64,000 nucleotides of DNA from Pantanalinema rosaneae (GCF_050753385.1 NZ_JBLZFZ010000010.1:97600-161599), one strand, 5' to 3'; positions 36,182 to 46,072 are shown, counted from the stretch's first letter. A program made the numbers and translations. The notes: generated by a model from the sequence alone, not told the origin.

Positions 36182-36961
36182 TCAAGTCGCTATTGGCATA
36201 ATTTCCACCGTCTCGCCGGGTTCTGGCACTAGCAATTCTGTCGCCAAGCCCGAGCGAGATAATCGATCGCGGAATTCGGCAACACTACCCACCGATTTAA
36301 TCAACCGGGGAAGAATGCCTTGCGTCCGAATATCCCCCATTGTCGTTGGCACAAAGAAGCGGGGGTGTAAGATTCGGGCTAACTCTAAGCTTTCCTCAGC
36401 TCCCATGATCACCTGCCCCAACAAGGGAAAAATTTGTCCAATCACCGGAGCAATCGCCACATCCACCTGCCCAATTCGCTCCTGTAACACCCGAGCTTCA
36501 GGCATCTGATGGGGTTCGTAGTAGAGGCTGCTTCCAGTGGCGCGATCGCGGAGCCAATAGCCATTTTCCATCTGTCCCGGTTGGATCTCTGCCCCCGGCA
36601 CAGCCGTAATTTGCAGGGTGTCCACGATCGTTTCCTGCCATGCCGCTAAGGAGGTTACTTGCCGGTAGCCGAGTGCCGTCACCACTTTCGCCGCTGTGGG
36701 AGAAGCAATCACCGGAATCGCTCGATCGAGGCGCTCCAACGTGGGTTTATGGCAATGATCATCCAGCCCCTGGGACAACAGAATTAGATCGATCGGGGGC
36801 AGGGTTTCGGGAGTAAAAGCCGGTGGCACGTTGTGATACGCCGTGAATAGCCAGGGCAAGCCATAAAACACCATCGGATCCACTAACCAGGGATCCACCA
36901 GGATTGTGTGCCCAGCCAGAGTAAAGATCCAACTATTCAGATCAATCCGAGTTAGCTTCAT
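36182..36961 (-). CDS. Metallo-beta-lactamase-fold protein (UlaG-like)
   Basis: A 259-residue protein. The N-terminal half has the strand pattern LNSWIFTLAGHTILVDPWL and the metal-binding type motif LSQGLDDHCHKPTLERL in place of the classical HxHxDH: only the D-D-H-C-H part is conserved, and the first His is replaced by Ser-Gln. Such variants occur in plant and cyanobacterial MBL-fold proteins, and they leave the metal content open. A second conserved His is in YYEPHQMPEA. The ATG at 36961 is preferred to the one at 36973. Substrate unknown. Confidence 0.78.
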   Translation of the reverse strand: MKLTRIDLNSWIFTLAGHTILVDPWLVDPMVFYGLPWLFTAYHNVPPAFTPETLPPIDLILLSQGLDDHCHKPTLERLDRAIPVIASPTAAKVVTALGYRQVTSLAAWQETIVDTLQITAVPGAEIQPGQMENGYWLRDRATGSSLYYEPHQMPEARVLQERIGQVDVAIAPVIGQIFPLLGQVIMGAEESLELARILHPRFFVPTTMGDIRTQGILPRLIKSVGSVAEFRDRLSRSGLATELLVPEPGETVEIMPIAT

Positions 36962-37065
36962 CGGTGTTTGCAACTTTTCTTAACACTTCTATCATACAAA
37001 CCAATTCGCCCAGAGCAAGCGGATAATTGATCACGACATCAGCTACTCATCACGCACAACCATTG

Positions 37066-37878
37066 ATGAATAATCAGATTCCAGTCGCCATGACGATCGC
37101 GGGTTCCGATAGTGGCGGTGGTGCCGGGATACAGGCAGACCTCCGCACCTTTGCCTTTCATCGGGTTCACGGCACCTGTGCGCTGACCTGTATTACCGCC
37201 CAAAACACGTTAGGTGTCAGCCGGGTTGATGCCTTGCCACCGGAGGCAGTCGTTGCCCAGATCACTACCGTTGTCAGCGATATTGGGGTACAAGCGGCTA
37301 AAACCGGCATGTTGCTGAATTCAGCGATTATGGCGGCGGTAGCGACTCAGGTTGAATCATTGGACCTACACCAGCTTGTGGTTGATCCAGTCATGGTGTC
37401 CCGTACAGGAGCGCAGTTAATTGATGATGATGCCATTGTCACATTACGAACGGCATTGCTCCCCCTGGCGACCGTTTTAACTCCCAACCGGTATGAAGCC
37501 CAAATTCTAGCTGGTCAGGAGATCCAGACCTTAACCGATATGCAAAGGGCGGCTGAAACAATCTATCAACTTGGAGCTAAGGCAGTGCTGGTGAAAGGTG
37601 GCGGCATGTCCGGCGAGTTAAAAGGGGTAGATGTCTGGTTTGACGGACAACAGATGGAGACTTTGACCACCGAGGTTGTCCATACCCCCCATACCCACGG
37701 CACAGGTTGTACCCTCTCTGCCGCGATCGCCGCCAATCTTGCCCTTGGTCATGCTCCCCTTACAGCAACTCGTTTAGCCAAAACCTACGTCACCCAGGCA
37801 CTCCATCATGCGCTGGCGATCGGGCAGGGACAGGGCCCCGTCGGGCACTTTTTCCCCCTATTCACATCACTTAGTTGA
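37066..37878 (+). CDS. thiD: Hydroxymethylpyrimidine/phosphomethylpyrimidine kinase ThiD
   Basis: Phosphorylates HMP and HMP-P on the way to thiamine pyrophosphate. The ribokinase-family signatures are clear: AMTIAGSDSGGGAGIQADLRTF at the start, the GMLL and VVDPVM stretches, TPNRYEAQ, VLVKGGG and the anion hole THGTGCTLSAAIAA. The frame starts at a TTG (37027); the ATG at 37066 (MNNQIPVAMT) is better. No TPP riboswitch upstream. Its end overlaps the next gene, convergently, by 12 bp. Confidence 0.95.
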   Translation: MNNQIPVAMTIAGSDSGGGAGIQADLRTFAFHRVHGTCALTCITAQNTLGVSRVDALPPEAVVAQITTVVSDIGVQAAKTGMLLNSAIMAAVATQVESLDLHQLVVDPVMVSRTGAQLIDDDAIVTLRTALLPLATVLTPNRYEAQILAGQEIQTLTDMQRAAETIYQLGAKAVLVKGGGMSGELKGVDVWFDGQQMETLTTEVVHTPHTHGTGCTLSAAIAANLALGHAPLTATRLAKTYVTQALHHALAIGQGQGPVGHFFPLFTSLS

Positions 37879-39357
37879 GCTAAATCCAGTTGCCGGACTA
37901 GGAGTTAGCACAGAGGTTTGCTCTGGCAGTGGCATCGCGGCTGGTTGCTTACCACGTGGGGTCACGACCCAATGATTATGCCCATGCAGATGATCGTACA
38001 GCCCCACCACTACTAAGGCATTTTTCAAAATGGTATAAGCAAAAATGAATACGGCATGTTGAGCGAAGTACAGCACCGGGTAGCGAATTGCCGCAATCCG
38101 CATGGTCACCAGGGTTTGATACACCCCACTGAAAAAGGTGGTGATGGTGCAAAACCAGAGATACGGATGATCGGATGGTGGTAAAAATCCTTGGTACAGC
38201 AACAAGCTGAGGATCAGGGGCAGAATTTGCAGGGCACAGAGGGAATAAACCACACAGTAATACAGCAAATAAGTCCAATACAACTTTTGCCAAATGGTAA
38301 ACTTACTGGACTTCCAGACCCGCCGCTGATACCGGAAACTGACCTCTAACCAGCCCTGTGCCCAACGTTTACGCTGGAACCAGAAGGAATTAAAGTCGAT
38401 CGGCGCCAGTTCTGTGGTGACAATACTGCGATCGTGAACAATGCGATAACCACTCAATAGGGTGCGCATCGTCGCATCAATATCTTCGGTTAGCCGCGCC
38501 GGGTTAAAGCGAATCTGTTGTAATACCGAAGTCCGCCAATAGCCATTGGAACCGCCAAACAAGGCTGAGTCCGTCAGTAAAGATTTTGCCGCATGACTGA
38601 CCCCATAGACCGACTCAAACTCTACGGCAATATTTTGCGTTAGCAGATTATGGGCATGATTCCGAATTACATTCCGCCCCTGCACCACGTCATAGTCATG
38701 CTCTAACCAGCGCCATGCCCGGAAAAAGCAATCCGCCGGTGGGTGATGATCCGCATCCAAAATACAGGTAATTTCACCCGTAACAATGTTTAAAGCGGCA
38801 TTTAAGTTTTCGGCTTTTGAGTGGCTGCCCTCCACCCGCAACAACCGCAACTCCGGATGTCGTTCCGTCAACGATCGCAACTCATCCTCGATCGCTAAAT
38901 CAGTGGGCGTATTGTATGCCAGAATCACCTCTAGCCCTGCCGCCGGACGTTTTACAGTCTGCAAAATATGCTGCAACGTCTCTAAAATAATGTCCTGCTC
39001 ATTGGGTAGGTAAGCCGCCACCAGAAACGAACACCGAGGTAAGGCACTGGTGGTACTCGGACGGCGATACCCCCCCACACCTACAGCCACTTTCGCTCGA
39101 CGGACGAGGCGATCGAAACGATTCGTGACGGGCTGAGGCTGGTCGATCGCAAAGCGACGGATTAAGGCATGGGAGGCTTCAATAATAATGATGATTGAGC
39201 TGAGGAAGAAAAACGTGGCGATCGCCATGTGCACATCCACCAGCACCAAACCATCCAGCCGCAAGCAGTAATAGAAAATTGTTGGAATGCCAATCAGCAA
39301 AATATGGGTATAGATCAGCTTATGCAGATCAACTGACCATTTCTTCACTTCAGCCAT
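37867..39357 (-). CDS. Processive family-2 membrane glycosyltransferase
   Basis: A 496-residue enzyme of the cellulose/hyaluronan-synthase type. Two helices at the N-terminus (residues 15-35 and 40-60) are followed by the cytoplasmic GT-A domain: the strand with FLVAAYLPNEQ near 111, DAD at 201-203 (UDP-sugar and metal), TED at 290-292 (catalytic base) and QRKRW at 328-332. Four or more helices follow. The combination indicates polymerisation of a beta-linked polysaccharide across the membrane. Length is shorter than BcsA, and no PilZ domain is seen. It is preceded by an acyltransferase gene 87 bp upstream; the pair may make an acylated exopolysaccharide. Confidence 0.9.
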   Translation of the reverse strand: MAEVKKWSVDLHKLIYTHILLIGIPTIFYYCLRLDGLVLVDVHMAIATFFFLSSIIIIIEASHALIRRFAIDQPQPVTNRFDRLVRRAKVAVGVGGYRRPSTTSALPRCSFLVAAYLPNEQDIILETLQHILQTVKRPAAGLEVILAYNTPTDLAIEDELRSLTERHPELRLLRVEGSHSKAENLNAALNIVTGEITCILDADHHPPADCFFRAWRWLEHDYDVVQGRNVIRNHAHNLLTQNIAVEFESVYGVSHAAKSLLTDSALFGGSNGYWRTSVLQQIRFNPARLTEDIDATMRTLLSGYRIVHDRSIVTTELAPIDFNSFWFQRKRWAQGWLEVSFRYQRRVWKSSKFTIWQKLYWTYLLYYCVVYSLCALQILPLILSLLLYQGFLPPSDHPYLWFCTITTFFSGVYQTLVTMRIAAIRYPVLYFAQHAVFIFAYTILKNALVVVGLYDHLHGHNHWVVTPRGKQPAAMPLPEQTSVLTPSPATGFSSTK

Positions 39358-39444
39358 CCTCCACTCAGTAAGGCGAATGTATGAACTTCAACCAGCAATG
39401 CTCTGAAATGCCCTGTCGGCAAGGCGGTTAATGGCTTCTTCACC

Positions 39445-40836
39445 TCAAAAGCCCCTGCCTGCCGGTTCCAGATCCTCTTCATTCGCCCACAGCGATCGTT
39501 GTCCATCGCTGACCTGGCAGAGCCAAAACTCTTGCTCATCCAGTAGTTTTTCTACCTTCAGCACCACCCACCCGGTTTCTCCGCGATAGCGCACCTCATC
39601 ACCCACTTGAGGATCCCAAAGGCGAGGTTGCACCTTGGGGGTTGTAGACAAAACAAAATCCAAATCGCGCCATAGCCCCCGCACCAGGCGTTGGAGCAAT
39701 GGACTGGTATAGTCGGCTAATACTGCAAGCATGAACGTCCCCACAACCATGACAGGCAATAGCAGATAATATCGTAGCGGGTCACCCTGGATCACAAGCT
39801 GTAGGGTATAGTCCACTACAAACCCGTAGATTAAAAAGTAGTAATAACTATAGGCTCCTAACCAACGTAGTTGGGCTTCCATCCAGCAATGCACAGCAAT
39901 AATCCGAAATGCCACCATGCCGCACAAGGTTAGACCGATCGGGAGCAGCAGATCGGACAGCACCCACCCCCACTGATAAAACTGGAAGATCGTACCCAAC
40001 AGGTAAGTAATTACTCCTACGGTTAACGCGCGTTGGGGTTGCCAGTAGACCGGACCTCGCCCTTGTTGATACCAGTACCCCGCCACCATCCCCAACACAA
40101 ACGTGCTGAGTTTGGCAAGGAACAATGCAAACGGTTGCCACCCGGCAGGGCTTTCCCACAGGACATAGGTAGGATGCCCCCCTAAGCCATAGATTGCTAG
40201 TAAGCGGTAGCCGATCGTCACCCCAACACTGACCAACAGCAAATTGACGGCTCCCCACCGCTGGAGCAAATGCCACAGCACCGGAAAGACTAACGTGAAG
40301 CTCACCACTAATGACATCAACCACCAGGAGGCCGTCGTCGCCATCAATAAATCGCCACTATAGGTAAACAGCAGAGGAAAGGTGGCTCCGGCAAAGATGT
40401 GCCAGGAGTCAGGGAGTTTGCTATCTGTAGCGGCAGCGATCGCCACCAGGACGGGATACCCTAACCAGGCAACGGTCCAAAAAGGCACTAACACTCGGAG
40501 CAAGCGGTGTTTCAGAAAATCGCCTACCTTTAAAGGTTGACCTTGCAGGGAAAGCATGAGACTGAAGCCACTGACTAATACCAGCACATCAATCAACTGA
40601 AAGCCAAACCAGGTCAGCAAACATAATAGGGGCAACACTCCCCCATGGGCTGGAAAGCTAAGCGTCGCCGTTGTTAACTGGCGCAAATTATCCCCTAAGC
40701 CAGTCGGTTTAGGAGTATAGGCATAATCGGAAAACAGTAATTGAGCATGGTACAGAAGCAGGACAACCACTGCAAAAATCCGCATCCCCTCTAACCAGGC
40801 TAAACGCTGCGATCGAGCTACCCTTTGGTTCACCAT
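39445..40836 (-). CDS. Acyltransferase-3 membrane protein with a C-terminal extra domain
   Basis: A 463-residue protein of the acyltransferase-3 (OafA/YrhL) family, which adds O-acetyl or other acyl groups to surface sugars. The N-terminal motif RLAWLEGMRIFAVVVLLLYHA carries the conserved His of the family, and around ten helices follow. After the last helix, residues about 390-463 form a soluble, beta-rich domain (VGDEVRYRGETGWVVLKV) that resembles a KOW/SH3-type fold and is not usual in this family. It is transcribed before the GT2 gene and 87 bp away from it. Confidence 0.85.
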   Translation of the reverse strand: MVNQRVARSQRLAWLEGMRIFAVVVLLLYHAQLLFSDYAYTPKPTGLGDNLRQLTTATLSFPAHGGVLPLLCLLTWFGFQLIDVLVLVSGFSLMLSLQGQPLKVGDFLKHRLLRVLVPFWTVAWLGYPVLVAIAAATDSKLPDSWHIFAGATFPLLFTYSGDLLMATTASWWLMSLVVSFTLVFPVLWHLLQRWGAVNLLLVSVGVTIGYRLLAIYGLGGHPTYVLWESPAGWQPFALFLAKLSTFVLGMVAGYWYQQGRGPVYWQPQRALTVGVITYLLGTIFQFYQWGWVLSDLLLPIGLTLCGMVAFRIIAVHCWMEAQLRWLGAYSYYYFLIYGFVVDYTLQLVIQGDPLRYYLLLPVMVVGTFMLAVLADYTSPLLQRLVRGLWRDLDFVLSTTPKVQPRLWDPQVGDEVRYRGETGWVVLKVEKLLDEQEFWLCQVSDGQRSLWANEEDLEPAGRGF

Positions 40837-41366
40837 CGCGTTTGTCTCTTGTTAATGTTAAATCGTCAGGTATATCGACATAGAAGTGTATACAACAGCC
40901 GGTAGGACTGTTACACGTTAGCGGTTGATTGAGGAGGAGCAATACTCATCTTGGTCGGAACTAGCCAACCAGTTCTAGAGTGATTTGCCGCAACGATTGA
41001 CAATACATCAAAACTGCCGAACCAATCACCCAAAACCGAAAAAATCTCAAATCAGCCTGTTCTTAAACGTCGGGTCAAGACCCAGGTAAAATAATTTTTT
41101 TCTATTAATAACATTAAGTTAGAGCAATTTATATTTTTTGATCCATAGAGGCAGCGTGGGCACAGACTTCACCAAGGAGTACATACTTCTTTATAGTCCA
41201 AATGCAGCACAATAGGGGAACAAGCAGCAACTTTCTGCCTCTGAATACTGTAATCAACTAGCGATCGCCACAACATTCCTGAGCGGAACCTTTATTCTAG
41301 AAAAACGGTGGCACTAGATAGGTGATTGAGTATCGTCAAACTACAACCTTTTTAATTTCAACCATC
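40837..41366. other. Non-coding gap before the TPR gene cluster
   Basis: About 530 bp with no gene I can support, more A/T-rich than the rest (41090-41140). It separates the divergent acyltransferase gene from the TPR cluster and should contain both promoters. No tRNA or known RNA motif was recognised. One HIP1 site lies near 41262. Confidence 0.5.
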
Positions 41367-42689
41367 ATGCCCTATAGTCCCGACTCAGAAGCGGAGTTTT
41401 TTCTCCAACAGGGATTGCAATTGAGTCAGGCTGGTGCCTTTGAAGAGGCAGTCATCAGCTTGGATCGGGCGTTGCGCCTCTGTCCCCATTGGCATCAGAT
41501 CTGGTACTACCGGGGCATTGCCCTATATGAGTTAGGGCGGTTTGAAGAAGCCGTGACCAGCCTGACTCAAACCCTAGACCTCAAACCCGTTTTTCCAGAA
41601 GCCCTGAATAATCGCGGCATGGCGTTGTTTTGTCTCGGCAGTTATGAAGCCGCGATCGCCAGTTATGACAAAGCGCTGCAATATAAACCAGATTTTCACC
41701 AGGTCTGGTACAACCGGGGTAATGCGTTTGATAAATGTGGACACTATCAAGCGGCATTAGAGAGTTATGACAAAGCCTTAGAGTTAGAACCGGACTATGC
41801 CAAATCCTGGTATAACCGGGGCATTGCCCTATGTAAGCTGGGGCGTTATGAAGAGGGGATTGCCAGCTATGACCAGGCGATCGCCTTTCGGCCGCACTAC
41901 TCCAATGCCTGGTATAACCGTGCCAACGCCTTATTTCAGCTCCAACGCTATCTCGAAGCACTCAGCAGTTACGAACGGGTACTCACCATTCGCCCTGACT
42001 GGTATGGAGTCTGGTATAACCGGGGCAATGTGCTGTATCGCGTAGGACGCTATGAGGAAGCCACTATTAGCTACAGCGAGGCGGTTCGGTTAAACCCCAA
42101 TCTATATGAAGCCTGGTATCACCGGGGGAAAGCGCTGGATGCGCTCGGTCGCTACGATGATGCGATCGCCAGTTATAACAGAGCTTTAGAACTGAAACCC
42201 GATCTACAATCCGCCTGGTATCACTGGGGCAGTGCCCTCTACAAATCCGGTCGCTATGAAGCCGCGATCGCCAGTTATGATCAGGTGATTCACCTCAATC
42301 CTCACTTTGCCAAAGCCTGGAGTAGCCGAGGCACCGCCTTTCGTAAGTTAGGCATGTATGCGGAGGCGATTACAAGCTACGAGAAAGCCGTCCAACATCA
42401 ACCCGATTTATATGAAGCCTGGCATGGGCAGGGTGTGGCGCTGGGTCATTTAGGTCAAAATGAAGCCGCGATCGCCAGCTACGATCACGCCTTAGCCATC
42501 CATCCAGAGTTTTTTCCCGCCTGGTATAGCCGGGGTATTACCCTCAGCCACATGGGGCACTATGAAGCGGCCGTTGCCAGCTACGATCGCGCCCTGGCGA
42601 TTAAACCCGACTCACCGGATGCCATCAGTCGCCGCAATTTAGCCCTCAGCCTGTGTGCCGGGAATTCGGAGCCGATGACGCTGAGTTAA
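41367..42689 (+). CDS. TPR-repeat protein (first of four)
   Basis: A 440-residue protein made almost wholly of about twelve 34-residue tetratricopeptide repeats, with the consensus AWYNRG-AL-LGRYEEAIASYDRALEL-PD. The third position being Trp-Tyr-Asn/His-Arg-Gly in nearly every repeat is typical of cyanobacterial TPR arrays. No signal peptide or other domain. The repeats form a superhelical scaffold for protein or peptide binding; partner unknown. The frame opens at a GTG/TTG region near 41322; the ATG at 41367 (MPYSPDSEAEF) is chosen. Three similar genes follow in the same direction. Confidence 0.88.
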   Translation: MPYSPDSEAEFFLQQGLQLSQAGAFEEAVISLDRALRLCPHWHQIWYYRGIALYELGRFEEAVTSLTQTLDLKPVFPEALNNRGMALFCLGSYEAAIASYDKALQYKPDFHQVWYNRGNAFDKCGHYQAALESYDKALELEPDYAKSWYNRGIALCKLGRYEEGIASYDQAIAFRPHYSNAWYNRANALFQLQRYLEALSSYERVLTIRPDWYGVWYNRGNVLYRVGRYEEATISYSEAVRLNPNLYEAWYHRGKALDALGRYDDAIASYNRALELKPDLQSAWYHWGSALYKSGRYEAAIASYDQVIHLNPHFAKAWSSRGTAFRKLGMYAEAITSYEKAVQHQPDLYEAWHGQGVALGHLGQNEAAIASYDHALAIHPEFFPAWYSRGITLSHMGHYEAAVASYDRALAIKPDSPDAISRRNLALSLCAGNSEPMTLS

Positions 42690-42740
42690 ATCCTGCAACC
42701 AGGTAGATCAAGAGCTATAGAATCACTTCAAATTTCCTAA

Positions 42741-43670
42741 ATGAAGGATTTACAAAAGTCTTGGCTATCTTTAGATAGTTCTCATAATCTTTCGGTAACT
42801 CTAAGAACAGGACTTCCCGAGCTTGAGTTGGACATGGAGCAACATTTGGCACCACCTGATCCAGTAACCTGGTATAGTCACGGTAATACATTGTATGGAA
42901 TTGGTCACTATGAGGGCGCGATCGTTCGCTACGATCGGCTACTGGCGGTGCAACCGGATCTATACGAAGTCTGGAATTATCGTGGGTATGCTCTCTCACA
43001 GTTGGGTCGGCACCAGGAAGCGCTTGCCAGTTTTGCTCAGGCATTGAAAGTGAATCCAGAATTTGCGATCGCATGGCATGGACAGGGAATTAGTTTGGCA
43101 AACCTGGGTCAATATGAACCCGCTTTAGTGAGTTTTGACCGTACCTTAAAACTGAATTCACAGGATGCGAAAGCCTGGTACAACCGGGGCAATGCGCTGG
43201 TACATTTACAACGGTATGCTGAAGCCCTGGATAGCTTTAATCGCGTGATTGACTTAACCTCCAACCACTATAAAGCCTGGTATCACCGGGGTCGCATGTT
43301 GTCTAACCTCGGTCGGCTTGAGGAAGCCTTGACCAGTTTAGATCACGCGATCTCAATCAAACCTGACTGCTATTACATCTGGAATTGCAAAGGCACTGTA
43401 TTGAGAAAATTGGAACGCTTTGAAGAGGCGATCGCCAGCTTTGACCAGTCGCTCGAATGCAAACCGAATAATCCCGATGCCTGGTATCACAAGGCGCGGT
43501 GCTATGCCTCTCAGGATAACTCCGACCTGGCATTAAATTACCTGCAACGAGCCATTAAACTCAACCCCAGTTTGTACCGAACGCTAGCCAAAATTGATGC
43601 AGATTTTCGTCAGCTCCTAGAATTTCAGCCATTCCAAGCCTTACTCCATAAAAGCAACTCACTGACATGA
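42741..43670 (+). CDS. TPR-repeat protein (second of four)
   Basis: A 309-residue protein. A non-repeat N-terminus of about 45 residues (MKDLQKSWLSLDSS...) precedes about eight TPR units with the AWYNRGNAL and SFDRTLKLN patterns. The C-terminus has the sequence YNKACCYA-type found in the other genes here as YHKARCYASQDNSDLAL, followed by a conserved capping segment ending DADFRQLLEFQPFQAL. This capping segment also ends the third and fourth genes, so the last three share their 3' architecture. Starts 51 bp after the previous gene. Confidence 0.87.
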   Translation: MKDLQKSWLSLDSSHNLSVTLRTGLPELELDMEQHLAPPDPVTWYSHGNTLYGIGHYEGAIVRYDRLLAVQPDLYEVWNYRGYALSQLGRHQEALASFAQALKVNPEFAIAWHGQGISLANLGQYEPALVSFDRTLKLNSQDAKAWYNRGNALVHLQRYAEALDSFNRVIDLTSNHYKAWYHRGRMLSNLGRLEEALTSLDHAISIKPDCYYIWNCKGTVLRKLERFEEAIASFDQSLECKPNNPDAWYHKARCYASQDNSDLALNYLQRAIKLNPSLYRTLAKIDADFRQLLEFQPFQALLHKSNSLT

Positions 43671-43885
43671 TTCATTTTAGTCATTTCTCGTGCCTGTCAG
43701 AACGCTCTATCCGCAATCATGGGTTTCCACAAATCTTTGTGCCCCCCTGTTCATCCGAGCTTTCTACTGGGCATCTTTAATACATAGCTACAGAAAACTG
43801 TCATCTCCTATACCTGGATGGCGGTTTGTGTCATCCACTGTGAGTCCTTTTCCCACCCTACACCCGCATTCCTACAGGAGAGGTT

Positions 43886-44704
43886 ATGAGCCACGTTCAA
43901 GACATTGAAGTTATCTTCTTGTTTCAGAAAGGGCTTTACCTGAATAAGCAAAAAGACTACGAAGCCGCGATCGCCACCTATGATCGGGTGCTAGAAATCC
44001 AACCGGACTATCCAGATACCTGGTACAACCGGGGTAATGCGTTCTATCATCTCGGACGCTACGAAGAAGCGATCGCCAGCTATGACGAAGCCCTTGCCTA
44101 CGAACCGGGATTTCCAGAGGCCTGGAATAACCGAGGGAGCGCGTTGGACGACCTGCAACGGTACGAAGCCGCGATCGCTAGCTATGATCAAGCGATTAAG
44201 TTTAGATCAAACTACCAGTGGGCATGGTACAACCGGGGCATTTCCCTGCGAAATCTGGGACGCTATGAAGAAGCGGTCAACAGCTACGATCGGGCGATCG
44301 AATTCAAACCTGATTATTACTGGGCATGGTACAACCGGGCATTAGCAATGCGGCAGTTGGGTAAGTTAGAGCATGTGGTTGCCAGCTATGACAAAGCCTT
44401 GGAATTCAAGCCAGATTTTGAGGAGGCCTGGAGCAATCGCGGCAATGCCCTGTACCACTTAGGTCAACTAGAGGATGCGATCGCGAGTTACGACAAAGCC
44501 TTGGAACTGAAACCCGATGCTCCCAATACTCTATACAACAAAGCCTGTTGTCATGCCCTCCAAGGAAACTATGATCTGGCATTCAGTAACCTACAACGGG
44601 CTGTAGAACTGAATCCACAGGAATATCGGGAAATTGCTAAAACCAACTCCGATTTTGACGGTCTACGTAGTGACGAGCGGTTCGTTGCCTTAATTAACGG
44701 CTAA
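43886..44704 (+). CDS. TPR-repeat protein (third of four)
   Basis: A 272-residue protein with about seven TPR units directly from the N-terminus (LFQKGLYLNKQKDYEAAIATYDRVLEI) and the shared end segment NKACCHALQGNYDLAFSNLQRA, then NSDFDGLRSDERFVALI. AGGAGAGG before the ATG fixes the start. It follows the second gene after about 215 bp in which I see no other gene. A weak terminator-like hairpin lies downstream. Confidence 0.88.
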   Translation: MSHVQDIEVIFLFQKGLYLNKQKDYEAAIATYDRVLEIQPDYPDTWYNRGNAFYHLGRYEEAIASYDEALAYEPGFPEAWNNRGSALDDLQRYEAAIASYDQAIKFRSNYQWAWYNRGISLRNLGRYEEAVNSYDRAIEFKPDYYWAWYNRALAMRQLGKLEHVVASYDKALEFKPDFEEAWSNRGNALYHLGQLEDAIASYDKALELKPDAPNTLYNKACCHALQGNYDLAFSNLQRAVELNPQEYREIAKTNSDFDGLRSDERFVALING

Positions 44705-44738
44705 CTCTATTCGGTAACGATGTAACGGCATCCCCTTG

Positions 44739-44769
44739 AATGCTAATGGCAATCTGCTATTGGCATTTT
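44739..44769 (+). terminator. Weak terminator-like hairpin
   Basis: AATGCTAAT (44739-44747) and ATTGGCATT (44759-44767) pair with one G-U; only three or four T follow. It may end transcription of the third TPR gene. Confidence 0.4.
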
Positions 44770-44934
44770 GGTCTTAGTAGGGGTGAAGCATGGGGACGAT
44801 AAACTTTGCGAGGTTGGCATAGATGGTTATCCCAATGGTTTGCCTTGACAAAATCTATCCAGGATTAAGGTCTGTCATTCCATTGAATGCCTGAGTTAAG
44901 CTAGGCGATATTCGCTGTTGATAGAGATGACATT

Positions 44935-45165
44935 ATGGTTAGACTCCTCCCGGTTTGTGGCATCCTTGGAGGATTAAGCCTGATCGTAGGGTGTGCCGCA
45001 ACGACTCCGCGATCGCTCAATTCTTCCCAGGATCATGTAGCGCCGCCCGCTGTCACCGCTCCTGCCAGCAAAGCCCGATCAACCGCACTGGATGCCCAGC
45101 AAAAAGCTCTGGAGCGCTCCACCGATCCGACTACTCAGACCTCTCCCTCCTCATCCCAACCATAG
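44935..45165 (+). CDS. Small lipoprotein
   Basis: A 76-residue protein with a lipoprotein signal: MVRLLPVCGILGGLSLIVGC, in which the Cys at position 20 is the likely lipidation site. The remainder is Ser/Thr/Pro/Ala-rich and probably unstructured. It lies between the third and fourth TPR genes on the same strand. No family recognised. Confidence 0.6.
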   Translation: MVRLLPVCGILGGLSLIVGCAATTPRSLNSSQDHVAPPAVTAPASKARSTALDAQQKALERSTDPTTQTSPSSSQP

Positions 45166-45247
45166 CCCCTGGTTCTGCCCTTGCCCTGACCGAAACAGGG
45201 CATAATACTCTCAATCCCTCCTAGCCATCGTCACTTCGAGCATTGCT

Positions 45248-46066
45248 ATGAACCAGACTGAAGACTCGCAAATTCTTTACAGTCAAGGGCATGTCCTCCG
45301 GGAGCTCGGGCATTATGAACGGGCAGTGACCAAATACGATCGCGTTCTCGCCGTCCAGCCCAATGATTACAAAGCCTGGAGTTGCCGGGGCTACGCGTTG
45401 GAAGGTTCAGGACATTACGAAGATGCCGTTAAAAGTTTTGAGCGAGCCCTCGCCATTCAATCCAAATTCGCCCCCGCCTGGCAGGGCAAAGGGATTGCGT
45501 TAGCCAAGCTGACCCGGTATGAAGAAGCCTTGTCCAGTTTCGATCGGGCGATGAAATTGCAACCAGATGATTACCGAGCCTGGCAAAATCACGGTAAGGC
45601 ATTGATGAGTTTATGTCGCTATAAGGACGCAATTACCAGCTTTGACAAAGTATTGGAACTAAAATCGGATAGCTACAAAGCCTGGTACAACAAAGCGGTT
45701 GCCCAAAGTTGTCTCAACCGCTATAAAGAAGCCCTTTCGAGTTTGGACAATGCCCTAATTATTAATCCCAAGTGTCACTATGCCTGGAACTATCGCGGCA
45801 TGGTGCTAGCCAAATTAGGGCAGTTCCCTGATGCCCTGACCAGTTTTGAAAAAGCGTTGCAAATTAAACCCCGGAACGCGAATTCCTGGTATGGAATTGC
45901 CTGTTGCTATGCCCTCCAAGAACAGACAGAGAAAGCCGTCGATTATCTGAAACGGGCGATCGACTTCAGCCCCTATCTCTGCCGCTTGATGGCAAACACT
46001 GACCCCAACTTTAACCGAGTTCGTCACGATCCCCGCTTCCAGGCATTAGTTCAGGACGAAAATTAG
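45248..46066 (+). CDS. TPR-repeat protein (fourth of four)
   Basis: A 272-residue protein with about seven TPR units (RELGHYERAVTKYDRVLAVQ onward) and the same terminal cap as its neighbours (YGIACCYALQEQTEKAVDYLKRAIDF and NTDPNFNRVRHDPRFQALV). The third and fourth genes have equal length. Convergent with the tlyA-like gene, whose stop is six bases away. Confidence 0.88.
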   Translation: MNQTEDSQILYSQGHVLRELGHYERAVTKYDRVLAVQPNDYKAWSCRGYALEGSGHYEDAVKSFERALAIQSKFAPAWQGKGIALAKLTRYEEALSSFDRAMKLQPDDYRAWQNHGKALMSLCRYKDAITSFDKVLELKSDSYKAWYNKAVAQSCLNRYKEALSSLDNALIINPKCHYAWNYRGMVLAKLGQFPDALTSFEKALQIKPRNANSWYGIACCYALQEQTEKAVDYLKRAIDFSPYLCRLMANTDPNFNRVRHDPRFQALVQDEN

Positions 46067-46072
46067 CCCTAT

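Noticed and set aside
43690..43908. 72-codon open frame between two TPR genes
   Set aside because: No ribosome-binding site, overlaps the true start of the third TPR gene, no recognisable features.
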